A stretch of DNA of 39,102 nt from Lachnospiraceae bacterium (GTDB taxonomy: Bacteria; Bacillota; Clostridia; Lachnospirales; Lachnospiraceae), in assembly GCA_024698885.1 (NCBI GenBank), contig JAILQQ010000029.1, positions 1 through 39,102 on the forward strand, read 5' to 3'. Position 1 is the first letter of the stretch. Each line of letters begins with the position of its first letter. This document shows positions 15,322 through 23,714 of this stretch, one piece after another. The position numbers and the translations under genes are program-made. Below the pieces are notes generated by a model. It was given only the letters and a program-made list of their open reading frames with translations, made no database searches and was not told the origin of the DNA.

Positions 15322-16152
15322 ATGGATTTTATATCAATTGATAATCTGGAAGTATTCGGCAACCACGGCGTCTATGAAGAGGAAAAAAAGCTGGGGCAGA
15401 AATTTCTGGTCTCGGCCAGACTGTATCTTGATCTGAAGGCGGCCGGCATTGATGATGATATTAACGAATCCGTTCATTACGGAAAGGTCTGCCATCTGAT
15501 CCATGACCATATGAAGAATCACTCCTATCAGCTGATCGAGGCGGCGGCCGAGCATCTTGCGGAGGAGCTTCTTTTATCCTACGGCAGGGTGAAGAAGGTA
15601 TCCGTCGAGGTGAAGAAGCCCTGGGCGCCGATCGGACTGCCGCTTGAGGCGGTTTCGGTGGCGATCGAGCGGGCGTGGCATGATGTCTATATTTCCCTGG
15701 GCTCCAACATGGGGGACAGGGAAGCGCATATCAACACGGCGCTTCAGGCCTTTGAAGAGAAAAGGGAAATAAAGGTCGGGCTGGTGTCCGAATATGTGGA
15801 ATCCGAGCCTTACGGGGGCGTAGAGCAGGACAACTTCCTGAACGCGGTGGCTAAAATATCTACCTTTCTGTCGCCGGAAGAGCTTCTTCTGTACTTACAG
15901 GAGATCGAACTCAGTGAAAACAGGGAGAGGACCGTGCACTGGGGACCGCGGACGTTGGATCTTGACATTGTCATGTATGACAATCTCGTGCTGGATACCG
16001 AGCAGCTGACGATCCCGCATACGGATATGCAGAACCGCGATTTTGTGCTGGCCCCTCTTGCGGAGATCGCGCCCTGCTTGCGGCACCCGATCTTAAACAA
16101 GACCGTGCGCGAGCTACTTCATGAACTGGACAAAACCTACATCATCAATTAA
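15322..16152 (+). CDS. folBK: Bifunctional dihydroneopterin aldolase/HPPK
   Basis: Fusion of two consecutive folate enzymes. Residues ~1-118 are dihydroneopterin aldolase (FolB: DNLEVFGNHGVYEEEKKLGQ, the catalytic-lysine region VEVKKPWAPIGLPLEAVSV). Residues ~120-276 are 6-hydroxymethyl-7,8-dihydropterin pyrophosphokinase (FolK: YISLGSNMGDREAHI, DNFLNAVAKI, WGPRTLDLDIVMYDNLV, IPHTDMQNRDFVLAPLAEI). Fusion would hand the product of one step to the next. ATG 15322 is preferred over 15316 because GAGGAGGG ends 6 nt before it. It is the last gene of folC-folE-folP-folBK; folA and the pab genes are not in the window. Confidence 0.96.
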   Translation: MDFISIDNLEVFGNHGVYEEEKKLGQKFLVSARLYLDLKAAGIDDDINESVHYGKVCHLIHDHMKNHSYQLIEAAAEHLAEELLLSYGRVKKVSVEVKKPWAPIGLPLEAVSVAIERAWHDVYISLGSNMGDREAHINTALQAFEEKREIKVGLVSEYVESEPYGGVEQDNFLNAVAKISTFLSPEELLLYLQEIELSENRERTVHWGPRTLDLDIVMYDNLVLDTEQLTIPHTDMQNRDFVLAPLAEIAPCLRHPILNKTVRELLHELDKTYIIN

Positions 16153-16171
16153 GGAAATGTCCTAAAGCTTC

Positions 16172-17197
16172 CTACGGGATAAAGCGTTCCGCCATCGAGC
16201 CTTCCCCGTTTGCCACACGGTACATTTTTTCGGGCTCCGTAAAGTCCCTGAAATAGGTATAGTAAGAGGTGGTATTGATATCGGTGAAGTAGCCGTTTGC
16301 CACGATCTCCTTGGCCTCACCGTTTGCGCGCATGCGGATCAGCATGGGTTCCGTCGTGCTGTTTTTCTGATAGTAGATATGATCGCCGTTTATATTAAAG
16401 GTATCCACACGGTCATCGGTCAGCCTTTCTATGGTATTGGCGCTCATATTATAGCGGTAAAGGGCGTAATTATTGTCGACGCTCATATAGTAGATATAGC
16501 CGTTCTGGTAGGTCGGATTATGCACGCGTTCCTTGATATACAGCTGCGAAATGCCGGTCAGCGGGTTAAGAACCGAGAGATAGTGGTTGTTATTGTAATC
16601 GGGAAAATAAATTGTCCCGTTTATGACACAGGCAGGATTGATATAGGCTTCGCACACCATCTGCTTGTCCGACCCGTCAATGCCGGCTCTTTGAAGCGTT
16701 GTGCCAAGCTCCGAATCTCCGGTCTGAAAGACCAGGGTATTGTCGATCAGGACCAGCACGCCGGCTACGGCACGTTCGATACCGTTTGTGATCTTATCAC
16801 CGGTCTTCTTTTTACGGTATACGCCGTGGATGCTGCCGGCCAGGCCGAAGGCTGTTTCACCGCCGGAGTTTTCCTGATTGAAATAGATATAGTCGCCGGC
16901 ACTGTTCAGATAGGACGCGGATACATCCATAAAAAGGGAGGCATCTGTTCCGTCCAGCCTCATTTTATAAATATAATTATGATCGTAGGTGTTGATGAAG
17001 TAGATCTCGTTTCCGTCCTCCACAAAGAGGCCCCGGTTATTCAGGTTGCCGGAGGTATTGCCGACAGTACCCGGCGGATTCGGTTCGATCCTCCTTGACC
17101 ACCACGAGGCGACGGCGGCGAAAACGATGAGTGCCATAACGATTCCGGCGATCAGAAATGCTTTAAGATTTGGTTTCTTTTTTCTTTTGGCTGCCAT
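16172..17197 (-). CDS. Membrane-anchored DUF5050-like beta-propeller protein
   Basis: A 341-residue protein with a basic N terminus (MAAKRKKKPNLKAF), one membrane helix at about 12-35 and a large exported domain. That domain is made of short repeats of the form 'GDxIYYxN...LYRxxxdGt', for example GNEIYFINTYDHNYIYKMRLDGT, GDYIYFNQENSG and GDHIYYQKNSTTEPMLIRMRANG, which resemble the DUF5050/beta-propeller repeats common in clostridial surface proteins. No catalytic motif is visible; a binding or sensing role is inference. ATG 17197 is chosen because GGGGGGAG lies about 8 nt upstream. It converges on folBK and diverges from the DUF815 gene. Confidence 0.82.
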   Translation of the reverse strand: MAAKRKKKPNLKAFLIAGIVMALIVFAAVASWWSRRIEPNPPGTVGNTSGNLNNRGLFVEDGNEIYFINTYDHNYIYKMRLDGTDASLFMDVSASYLNSAGDYIYFNQENSGGETAFGLAGSIHGVYRKKKTGDKITNGIERAVAGVLVLIDNTLVFQTGDSELGTTLQRAGIDGSDKQMVCEAYINPACVINGTIYFPDYNNNHYLSVLNPLTGISQLYIKERVHNPTYQNGYIYYMSVDNNYALYRYNMSANTIERLTDDRVDTFNINGDHIYYQKNSTTEPMLIRMRANGEAKEIVANGYFTDINTTSYYTYFRDFTEPEKMYRVANGEGSMAERFIP

Positions 17198-17328
17198 AAT
17201 GATACTCCCCCCTGAGTCATAATAGTTTTCAAAAGATATTATCATTGTATCATTAACAGCGAAAAAAGTACATCTTTATTCGGGAAACATCCGGTCTGCT
17301 GCGGGCCGGCACGGAAACGGAGGACGGC

Positions 17329-18627
17329 ATGCAGATCGAAGAACTGCGAATATACAGAAATCTACTGAAACAGCCCCTTTTTACGGATATGAACTCGCTG
17401 CTCTCTGCGGTGAAGGACGGAGGCTTTACCGGAGAAATGCCTGACAGACGGAGCTTTGCGGCTAAGCTTGCGGGAGATCTGATGGCCTTTGCCGCGGCAT
17501 ACGGTTTTTCCGGAAATCTCTGGCATGCCTGTCTGGCTTTTCTGCTTGCAGAGGATGAGAATGCCTGGTCCCTGTCAAAGGAGCTCAGACGGGATCCTGT
17601 ATCGGATACGCTGGATCAGGCCGTGCTGTCTGATTTTGAGCTGTTGAGCAGCCTTTTTCACAGCGATATCGGGGTGATCGATCAGGTGCTTCAGATCGAT
17701 TGCTTTGTTATGTTAAAAGATTATGTAAACAGAACGAGCCATGAATCGCTGACACTGCCTATGAGAGAGGCACTGCGGGATTTGGCGACTGATCTGGAAG
17801 AAACAAGCGACGCGGAAGAGTTTCGCGACCGCGTGGCCGAGTTTTATAAGACATATGGCGTGGGTATGTTTGGTTTACATAATGCGTTTCGCGTTTCGTC
17901 TGATGCCGGGAAGGCGGAACTGCTTCCGATCCGCCATATAGCGCAGATACGCCTTGATGATCTGGTGGGGTATGAGCTGCAGAAGCAGAAGCTCCGGGAG
18001 AATACGGAAGCGTTTTTAAAGGGAAGAGCCGCCAACAACTGTCTGCTTTTCGGGCCGGCGGGAACCGGAAAATCAAGCAGCATCAAGGGGATCCTCAACG
18101 AATACGCGGGAAGCGGCCTGCGCATCGTGGAGCTTTTCAGGCATCAGATCAGGCTGCTGCCCGAGATCACGGAACTGCTCAGAAACCGGCGCTATCGCTT
18201 TATCATCTATATGGACGATCTTTCCTTTGAGGATTTTGAAACCGACTATAAATATCTGAAGGCCGTGATCGAGGGCGGTCTTGAAAGCAGGCCGGAGAAT
18301 GTCCTGATCTACGCGACCAGCAACAGACGGCATCTGATCCGGGAAAGCTTTAAGGACAGGGAAGAGGGGGAAAACGACCTGCACCGGAATGATACGGTAC
18401 AGGAAAAGCTTTCTCTGGCGTATCGTTTCGGCGTTTCGATCTATTTCGGCTCGCCGGATAAAAAAGAGTTTAATCATATTGTGAAGGAGCTTGCCGCGCG
18501 GTACAATATCCGTATGAACGAACAGACGCTTTTACTGAAGGCGAATCAATGGGAGCTTTCCCACGGCGGACTGTCCGGACGGACGGCGCAGGCGTTTATT
18601 GATTATTTACGGGGATCTGAGGGATAA
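17329..18627 (+). CDS. DUF815-family AAA-type ATPase
   Basis: A 432-residue P-loop ATPase of the DUF815 family, for which no firm function is known. The first ~200 residues are a helical family-specific region. The ATPase core starts at DLVGYELQKQKLRENTEAFL and shows Walker A LLFGPAGTGKSSS and Walker B FIIYMDDLSFE, then a sensor-like VLIYATSNRRHLI with the conserved basic stretch. GGAGGA is 7-8 nt before the ATG. It is spaced 2 nt from the Ppx/GppA gene, so it is part of a three- or four-gene operon with polyphosphate enzymes. Confidence 0.9.
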   Translation: MQIEELRIYRNLLKQPLFTDMNSLLSAVKDGGFTGEMPDRRSFAAKLAGDLMAFAAAYGFSGNLWHACLAFLLAEDENAWSLSKELRRDPVSDTLDQAVLSDFELLSSLFHSDIGVIDQVLQIDCFVMLKDYVNRTSHESLTLPMREALRDLATDLEETSDAEEFRDRVAEFYKTYGVGMFGLHNAFRVSSDAGKAELLPIRHIAQIRLDDLVGYELQKQKLRENTEAFLKGRAANNCLLFGPAGTGKSSSIKGILNEYAGSGLRIVELFRHQIRLLPEITELLRNRRYRFIIYMDDLSFEDFETDYKYLKAVIEGGLESRPENVLIYATSNRRHLIRESFKDREEGENDLHRNDTVQEKLSLAYRFGVSIYFGSPDKKEFNHIVKELAARYNIRMNEQTLLLKANQWELSHGGLSGRTAQAFIDYLRGSEG

Positions 18628-18629
18628 TT

Positions 18630-20174
18630 ATGGCGAAATTATTTGCGGCAATCGATGTCGGCTCCTACGAGGTCGGCATGAAGATCATGGAAATGTCCCG
18701 GAAAGAGGGCATGAAGGAGATCGATTATATCAGGCACCGGATCGAGCTTGGCACGGATACCTATAATACCGGAAAGATCAGTCTGGAGCGGGCGGATGAG
18801 CTCTGCGAGACACTGTTACGGTTTAAGGCGATCATGGAGGAATACCGGGTGGACGACTATAAGGCCTACGGAACCTCCGCGATCCGTGAAACGGAGAACA
18901 AGCTGATCGTACTCGAACAGATCAAGCTAAGGACCGGGCTCGATGTGGAGATCTTAAGCAACTCCGAGCAGCGCTTTCTGCACTATAAGGCGGTTGCCTC
19001 CAAGTCCGAGATCTTCAGCCGGATCATGGATAAGGTTTCCCTGCTGCTTGACGTGGGGGGCGGCAGTATCCAGCTGTCTCTTTTTGAAAACAACGCTCTT
19101 GTGACGACCCAGAACATCCGCCTCGGAATCCTCAGAATACGGGACAGCATGAGTGATTTCGCTTCCCGTTCGACCGTCTATGAGGAGCTCCTCCTCGAAC
19201 TCATTGATAATCAGCTGGATTCCTTTAAAAGACTGTATCTTGACGACGGCAAAAAAAAGATTGAAAGCATCGTTATCATAGACGACTATGTATCCCATGT
19301 GATACAGCGCTATAATAAGAATCAGCTGGTTATGGCGGAAGAACTGATGCGTTTCGTGGATATCGCGCGGACCAAATCGGATGAATATATTACGCGTCTT
19401 GTGGGCCTGACGGAAGAGAGCGCGTCGTTACTCATCCCGTCGATCGTGCTTTTGGAGAGCGTTTTTCTGATGACGGGCGCGACTTCCCTCTGGGCACCGG
19501 GCGTCAGCCTGGCTGACGGTATCGCCTATGAGTACGCGATGGAGCACCGTTTTGTCACGGCCGGACACGATTTTGAAAATGACGCGCTGGAATGCTCGAA
19601 AAGGATGGCAGAGCGCTATCAGAGCAATATCCCCCGGAACGAGCTTGTGGAGAGAGTGGCGGTGGATATCTTCCGCTGCACCAGGAAGCTGCACGGCATG
19701 GGGAAGAGAGAACTGCTGCTTTTGCGGATCGCCGCGATCTTAAATGACTGCGGGCGTTTCGTGACGCTGGACGGCGCTGCGGAGGCCAGCTACGGCATCA
19801 TCATGGCTTCGGAGATCATCGGTCTGTCCCACGCGGAAAGACTGATCGTGGCCAGCATTGTACGCTATAATAAAGTGGATTTCGAATACTACACGGAGAT
19901 GGTAAAACGGACGCTGATCGAACGGCCGGATTATCTGAGACTGGTCAAGCTCTGCGCCATATTCCGTCTGGCCGACGGACTCTGCAGGAGCTTCCGCGTT
20001 AAGATCCAGGGAATACGCGCTGCGTTAAAGGATCAGAACCTGATCCTTACCGTGGATACGGATGAGAATATCAGCCTGGAACGGCGCTTCTTCAGACGAA
20101 AATCGGATTTCTTTACAGAGGTTTTCAGCGTGGAGGTTACGATCAAGCAGAATAAAAGAAATATAGCGATTTGA
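18630..20174 (+). CDS. ppx: Ppx/GppA-family phosphatase (exopolyphosphatase)
   Basis: ASKHA-fold phosphatase predicted to release phosphate from polyphosphate chain ends and/or hydrolyse pppGpp. The 514 residues have the N-terminal phosphate-binding region FAAIDVGSYEVGMKI, YGTSAIRETEN and the glycine-rich LLLDVGGGSIQLSLF, followed by a C-terminal helical HD-like domain (from ~310). In the HD position the sequence is AAILNDCGRFV, so the expected histidine is Asn and the C-terminal domain is probably a non-catalytic regulatory or binding module. The stop overlaps the region upstream of ppk, and the two genes clearly form a synthesis/degradation pair. Confidence 0.92.
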   Translation: MAKLFAAIDVGSYEVGMKIMEMSRKEGMKEIDYIRHRIELGTDTYNTGKISLERADELCETLLRFKAIMEEYRVDDYKAYGTSAIRETENKLIVLEQIKLRTGLDVEILSNSEQRFLHYKAVASKSEIFSRIMDKVSLLLDVGGGSIQLSLFENNALVTTQNIRLGILRIRDSMSDFASRSTVYEELLLELIDNQLDSFKRLYLDDGKKKIESIVIIDDYVSHVIQRYNKNQLVMAEELMRFVDIARTKSDEYITRLVGLTEESASLLIPSIVLLESVFLMTGATSLWAPGVSLADGIAYEYAMEHRFVTAGHDFENDALECSKRMAERYQSNIPRNELVERVAVDIFRCTRKLHGMGKRELLLLRIAAILNDCGRFVTLDGAAEASYGIIMASEIIGLSHAERLIVASIVRYNKVDFEYYTEMVKRTLIERPDYLRLVKLCAIFRLADGLCRSFRVKIQGIRAALKDQNLILTVDTDENISLERRFFRRKSDFFTEVFSVEVTIKQNKRNIAI

Positions 20175-20185
20175 CGAGGTGGCTT

Positions 20186-22354
20186 ATGGATAAACTGAAC
20201 AATCCCGAATATTATTATAACAGAGAGCTGTCCTGGCTGCTGTTTAACGAAAGGATCCTGGGCGAAGCCAGGGACAGGACGAACCCGCTGTTTGAACGGC
20301 TGAAATTTTTGAGCATCACCGCGTCGAACCTGGACGAATTCTTTATGATCCGCGTCGCCTCTATCCGGGATATGGTGAACGCGGGCTACAGCAGACCCGA
20401 CATCGCCGGACTGACGCCCGTGAAACAGCTGCAGGAACTGACTTCCGCCATTCATAAGCAGGTGGAGCTGCAGTATTCCACGTTAAATAAGGTGCTGTTA
20501 CCGAGGCTTTCGGAGGCGGGCATCCGCCTGATCCTGCAGCATGAGGATCTGACGGACAAGCAGAAGAAATATGTGGATGATTACTTTATGTCAGAGGTCT
20601 ATCCTGTTTTAACGCCGATGGCGGTGGACTCTTCGAGGCCTTTCCCGCTGATCCGGAACAAGGCGTTAAACATCGGCGCTCTTTTGTCAAAAAAGAGCGG
20701 GGCCCGGGGCCTCGTGCAGACAGCGGAAAAAAGAAAAAAGACAAATAAGGACAGCTATGAATTTGTCACGGTGCAGGTTCCGGGCGGTTTGCCGCGGATC
20801 ATCATGCTGCCGTATGAGAAGGATGAGGAGACACAGTCGATCATCCTGCTTGAGGAGATCATCGAGCGGAATATCGGCAAGCTGTTCCTGAATTACAATA
20901 TCGTTTGTGCCTATCCCTTCCGGGTCATGAGAAACGCGGATCTTTCCATTGATGAGGATGAAGCGGCGGATCTCTTAAAGGAGATCGAAAAACAGTTGAA
21001 GCAGCGCCAGTGGGGGGATGTTATCCGGCTGGAGGTTGCGGATGATATTGACGAAAAGATGCTGAAGCTTTTGAAGGAAGAGTTTGACTGCAGCGAGGAG
21101 GAGCTTTACCGGATCCAGGGGCCGCTTGATCTTACGTTTCTGATGAAGCTTTATGGCCTGCCGGGCCATGAGGACCTGAAATGTGCCCCGTTTATTCCAC
21201 AGATAGTTGAAAACCTGACGCCGGAGCGGGATATCTTTGCCGAAATACGAAAGGAGGACATCCTGCTGCATCATCCATATCAGACCTTCCAGCCGGTGGT
21301 GGATTTTATCCGCCAGGCGGCTTCCGACCCCGGTGTACTGGCCATTAAGCAGACGCTTTACCGTGTCAGCGGTAATTCGCCGATCATCCAGGCGCTGGCC
21401 CGGGCGGCGGAAAACGGCAAGCAGGTCACGGTGCTTGTGGAGCTGAAGGCAAGGTTTGATGAAGAAAACAATATCGTCTGGGCCAAGATGCTTGAAAAAG
21501 CCGGCTGTCATGTGATCTACGGCATCGTAGGACTGAAGACCCACTGTAAGATCACGTTAGTGGTACGGCGGGAGGAGGAAGGCATCAGACGTTACGTGCA
21601 TCTGGGTACCGGCAATTACAATGATCAGACGGCCAAGCTCTATACGGACTTAGGGCTGCTTACCTGCGCGGATACCATCGGAGAGGACGCTACCGCGGTC
21701 TTTAACATGCTTTCCGGCTATTCCGAGCCCCTTTCCTGGCACCGCCTGGTTATGGCGCCGTTATGGTTAAAGGACCGCTTCCTGTTCCTAATAAACAGAG
21801 AGCGGGACAATGCGCTGCAGGGGCGTAAGGCGAAGATCACCGCCAAGTTCAATTCGTTAGTGGATCAGGATATCATCCGGGCACTTTACGAGGCTTCGCA
21901 GGCCGGCGTTTCGATAGATCTGATCGTCCGGGGGATCTGCTGTCTGAGGGCCGGTATCCCCGGTGTCAGTGAGACAATAACCGTCCGCTCCATTGTCGGC
22001 ATGTTCTTGGAACACAGCCGGATCTACTATTTTGAGAATGCGGGAAGCCCGGAGATATATCTGAGCTCCGCCGACTGGATGCCGCGGAATCTGGAGCGCC
22101 GCGTGGAGCTTCTTTTCCCCATCGACAGCGTACCGCTGCAGAAGCGGATCATCCATATCCTGGATGTTATGCTGCGGGATAATGTCAAGGCGCAGGTCAT
22201 GCAGAGCGACGGAACCTATAAAAGACCGGACAAGCGCGGAAAGGAAGCAGTGGGCTGCCAGCAGTGCTTCTGCGAGGAATCCGTCAGCACCTCCAAACGC
22301 AGGAAGGTGGAAGCGATGCGGTTATTTATCCCCGAAATGCATGAGGATGAATGA
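20186..22354 (+). CDS. ppk1: Polyphosphate kinase 1
   Basis: Reversibly transfers the ATP gamma-phosphate to a growing polyphosphate chain. At 722 residues it is full length. Domains in order: N-terminal helical domain (YYNRELSWLLFNERILGEA, ITASNLDEFFMIRVA), the PHP-like head, and two phospholipase D-like catalytic domains with IKQTLYRVSGNSPII, the phosphohistidine region KTHCKITLVVRREEEGIRRYVHLGTGNYND and a second basic site LIVRGICCLRAGIPGVSE. ATG 20186 follows GAGGTGG by about 6 nt. The short basic, cysteine-containing C-terminal tail after ~690 is longer than the usual core end. Co-transcribed with DUF815 and ppx. Confidence 0.96.
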   Translation: MDKLNNPEYYYNRELSWLLFNERILGEARDRTNPLFERLKFLSITASNLDEFFMIRVASIRDMVNAGYSRPDIAGLTPVKQLQELTSAIHKQVELQYSTLNKVLLPRLSEAGIRLILQHEDLTDKQKKYVDDYFMSEVYPVLTPMAVDSSRPFPLIRNKALNIGALLSKKSGARGLVQTAEKRKKTNKDSYEFVTVQVPGGLPRIIMLPYEKDEETQSIILLEEIIERNIGKLFLNYNIVCAYPFRVMRNADLSIDEDEAADLLKEIEKQLKQRQWGDVIRLEVADDIDEKMLKLLKEEFDCSEEELYRIQGPLDLTFLMKLYGLPGHEDLKCAPFIPQIVENLTPERDIFAEIRKEDILLHHPYQTFQPVVDFIRQAASDPGVLAIKQTLYRVSGNSPIIQALARAAENGKQVTVLVELKARFDEENNIVWAKMLEKAGCHVIYGIVGLKTHCKITLVVRREEEGIRRYVHLGTGNYNDQTAKLYTDLGLLTCADTIGEDATAVFNMLSGYSEPLSWHRLVMAPLWLKDRFLFLINRERDNALQGRKAKITAKFNSLVDQDIIRALYEASQAGVSIDLIVRGICCLRAGIPGVSETITVRSIVGMFLEHSRIYYFENAGSPEIYLSSADWMPRNLERRVELLFPIDSVPLQKRIIHILDVMLRDNVKAQVMQSDGTYKRPDKRGKEAVGCQQCFCEESVSTSKRRKVEAMRLFIPEMHEDE

Positions 22355-22385
22355 CTGTTCAGAGACCGGAGGGTTTTCAACAGAT
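22353..22385. repeat. Degenerate copy of the 31536-31562 hairpin motif
   Basis: CTGTTCAGAGACCGGAGGG followed by TTTTCAACAGATA resembles TGTTCAGAAGCCAAAGGG plus TTCTGAACAGATA at 31536 onward. Pairing of the CTGTT and AACAG ends is retained. It lies between ppk and the next small gene. Confidence 0.45.
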
Positions 22386-22415
22386 ACAATCGACGCAGGA
22401 ATGGGAGGTTATGGG

Positions 22416-22673
22416 ATGAACGAGTTTGATGATGAGATCCTGCAGTTCTTTTTACAGAAGCAGGGGCAGCTTTTTGACGAGAACGTAGCGGAAACACCGG
22501 AGGAAGCGGCGGAATTTTTAGAGGACTGCATGGCTGTTGTCGTGGATTCCGAGGACGAGGTATTTGAATACCTCGAGGAGAACGGGATGGATATCAGCGA
22601 AACAGCGGATATCGACGATATCTCTGAGGTGTTCAGGCTTCCCGACGGAAGATTTCTCGTTGTGGAAGGCTAG
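22416..22673 (+). CDS. Small acidic conserved-looking protein, function unknown
   Basis: An 85-residue protein rich in Asp and Glu. It contains the string NVAETPEEAAEFLEDCMAVVVDSEDEVFEYLEENGMDIS and ends VFRLPDGRFLVVEG, which looks like a compact soluble alpha/beta fold. From memory, similar short proteins occur in Lachnospiraceae genomes without a demonstrated function; I could not check this. ATG 22416 has GGGAGG 8 nt upstream. The stop codon TAG (22671-22673) is supplied by the first three bases of a large inverted-repeat element, so its C terminus may have been set by that insertion. It may be co-transcribed with ppk, which ends 61 bp upstream. Confidence 0.8.
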   Translation: MNEFDDEILQFFLQKQGQLFDENVAETPEEAAEFLEDCMAVVVDSEDEVFEYLEENGMDISETADIDDISEVFRLPDGRFLVVEG

Positions 22674-22830
22674 TGCACCGAAGAATTAATTTCTGGTACA
22701 TTCACGCAGGATGATTGTTTATACGCAAGGCAGAGGAGGAAGTCGATGCGGGCATCGACGACCGACGATAACGCAGCGTATGAACAATCAGACAAGTGAA
22801 TGTGCCAGTTAATTATTATTCGGTGCACTA
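22671..22830. repeat. 160-bp inverted-repeat element with inner hairpin
   Basis: Arms of about 55 bp pair with each other at roughly 80-85% identity, starting TAGTGCACCGAA at 22671 and ending TTCGGTGCACTA at 22830. Matching inner blocks include ACATTCAC/GTGAATGT and GATTGTTTATACGC/GCGTATGAACAATC. The apical part contains the perfect hairpin GTCGATGC-GG-GCATCGAC. No ORF is present. It lies between convergent genes, where its folded RNA could protect or terminate both transcripts. The terminal palindromic symmetry is MITE-like, but no target-site duplication is evident. Confidence 0.85.
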
Positions 22831-22848
22831 GGGCAGGGGGATCTGTTT

Positions 22849-23712
22849 TTACAGGATAAACCGGTGGATCACCTCGGCGATGCCGTCGTGATCGTTATCG
22901 TTCTCCGTGACGTAACCGGCCCGCTCCTTCATAAAGTCGGTTCCGTTTGCCATCACGACGCCAAGCCCGGCGCTTTCGATCATGGAAAGGTCGTTTTCCT
23001 CATCGCCGCAGCAAATGATATTTTCCTTTTCTATACCGAAGAAGTCTGCCAGAAAGAGGACGCTGTTTCCCTTGGAGGAATCGATATGGCCGTACTCCAA
23101 AAAGGTAGGGTTTGAAAAAGTATAGGAGAGCCGGCCCTGCGAAAAGCTGCTGAGCTTCTGCTGAAAGGCCTGCAGTCTTTCGCGGCCCTGCGTGGAGATC
23201 ACAATAGCCTTGATCGGCTCAACGGACAGATAGTCCCGGATGTCGGGAACCACCTTCCCGGGCATCAGGATCCCTTTCACATATCGCGCAAGCTCCGGCG
23301 TATCATGTTCGGATACGACATAGTGCTTGTCATAGGTATGGGCGTGCAGCCCTTCGGCGTGCGCGCTTTTGAGAATAAAGCTGACGTCGGCGATCTTCAG
23401 ACCGTGTACCAGGATATCCTGTTTCCTTCCGCAGTCATAGACCAGACCGCCGTTAAAGCTCGAAATATAGTACCCATCCGTGTCCCAGCCGTACCGCGCG
23501 GCGATCGTAAGCGCGCTCTGCACGGGACGGCCGGTGGCTATCACAAATTTGTGCCCCGCGTTTACCATGGCAGTGATGGCATCCAGATTGCGCCTGCTGA
23601 CGGACTTGTCAGAGGAGAGCAGGGTTCCGTCCAGATCCGTCGCAAGGAGCATCTGCCCCGGTTTCTTTTCTGTTTTATGCGGGCTTGCCGTTTCGTTTAC
23701 ACTTCCTGTCAT
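22849..23712 (-). CDS. Cof-type HAD hydrolase (sugar-phosphate or nucleotide phosphatase)
   Basis: A 287-residue HAD-superfamily phosphatase with a C2B cap. Motif I is LLATDLDGTLLSSD with the nucleophile Asp and acid/base Asp. Motif II threonine is in FVIATGRPVQSAL, motif III lysine is near DSSKGNSVLFLADFFGI, and motif IV is IICCGDEENDLSMIESAGLGVVMANG. Cof-type enzymes dephosphorylate sugar phosphates, flavin or PLP; the substrate is not predictable here. The start is uncertain: ATG 23712 lies 2 nt after the ABC-F stop and suggests coupling, while an internal ATG just before LLATDLDGT would remove a 20-residue polar extension. Confidence 0.92.
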   Translation of the reverse strand: MTGSVNETASPHKTEKKPGQMLLATDLDGTLLSSDKSVSRRNLDAITAMVNAGHKFVIATGRPVQSALTIAARYGWDTDGYYISSFNGGLVYDCGRKQDILVHGLKIADVSFILKSAHAEGLHAHTYDKHYVVSEHDTPELARYVKGILMPGKVVPDIRDYLSVEPIKAIVISTQGRERLQAFQQKLSSFSQGRLSYTFSNPTFLEYGHIDSSKGNSVLFLADFFGIEKENIICCGDEENDLSMIESAGLGVVMANGTDFMKERAGYVTENDNDHDGIAEVIHRFIL

Positions 23713-23714
23713 AG

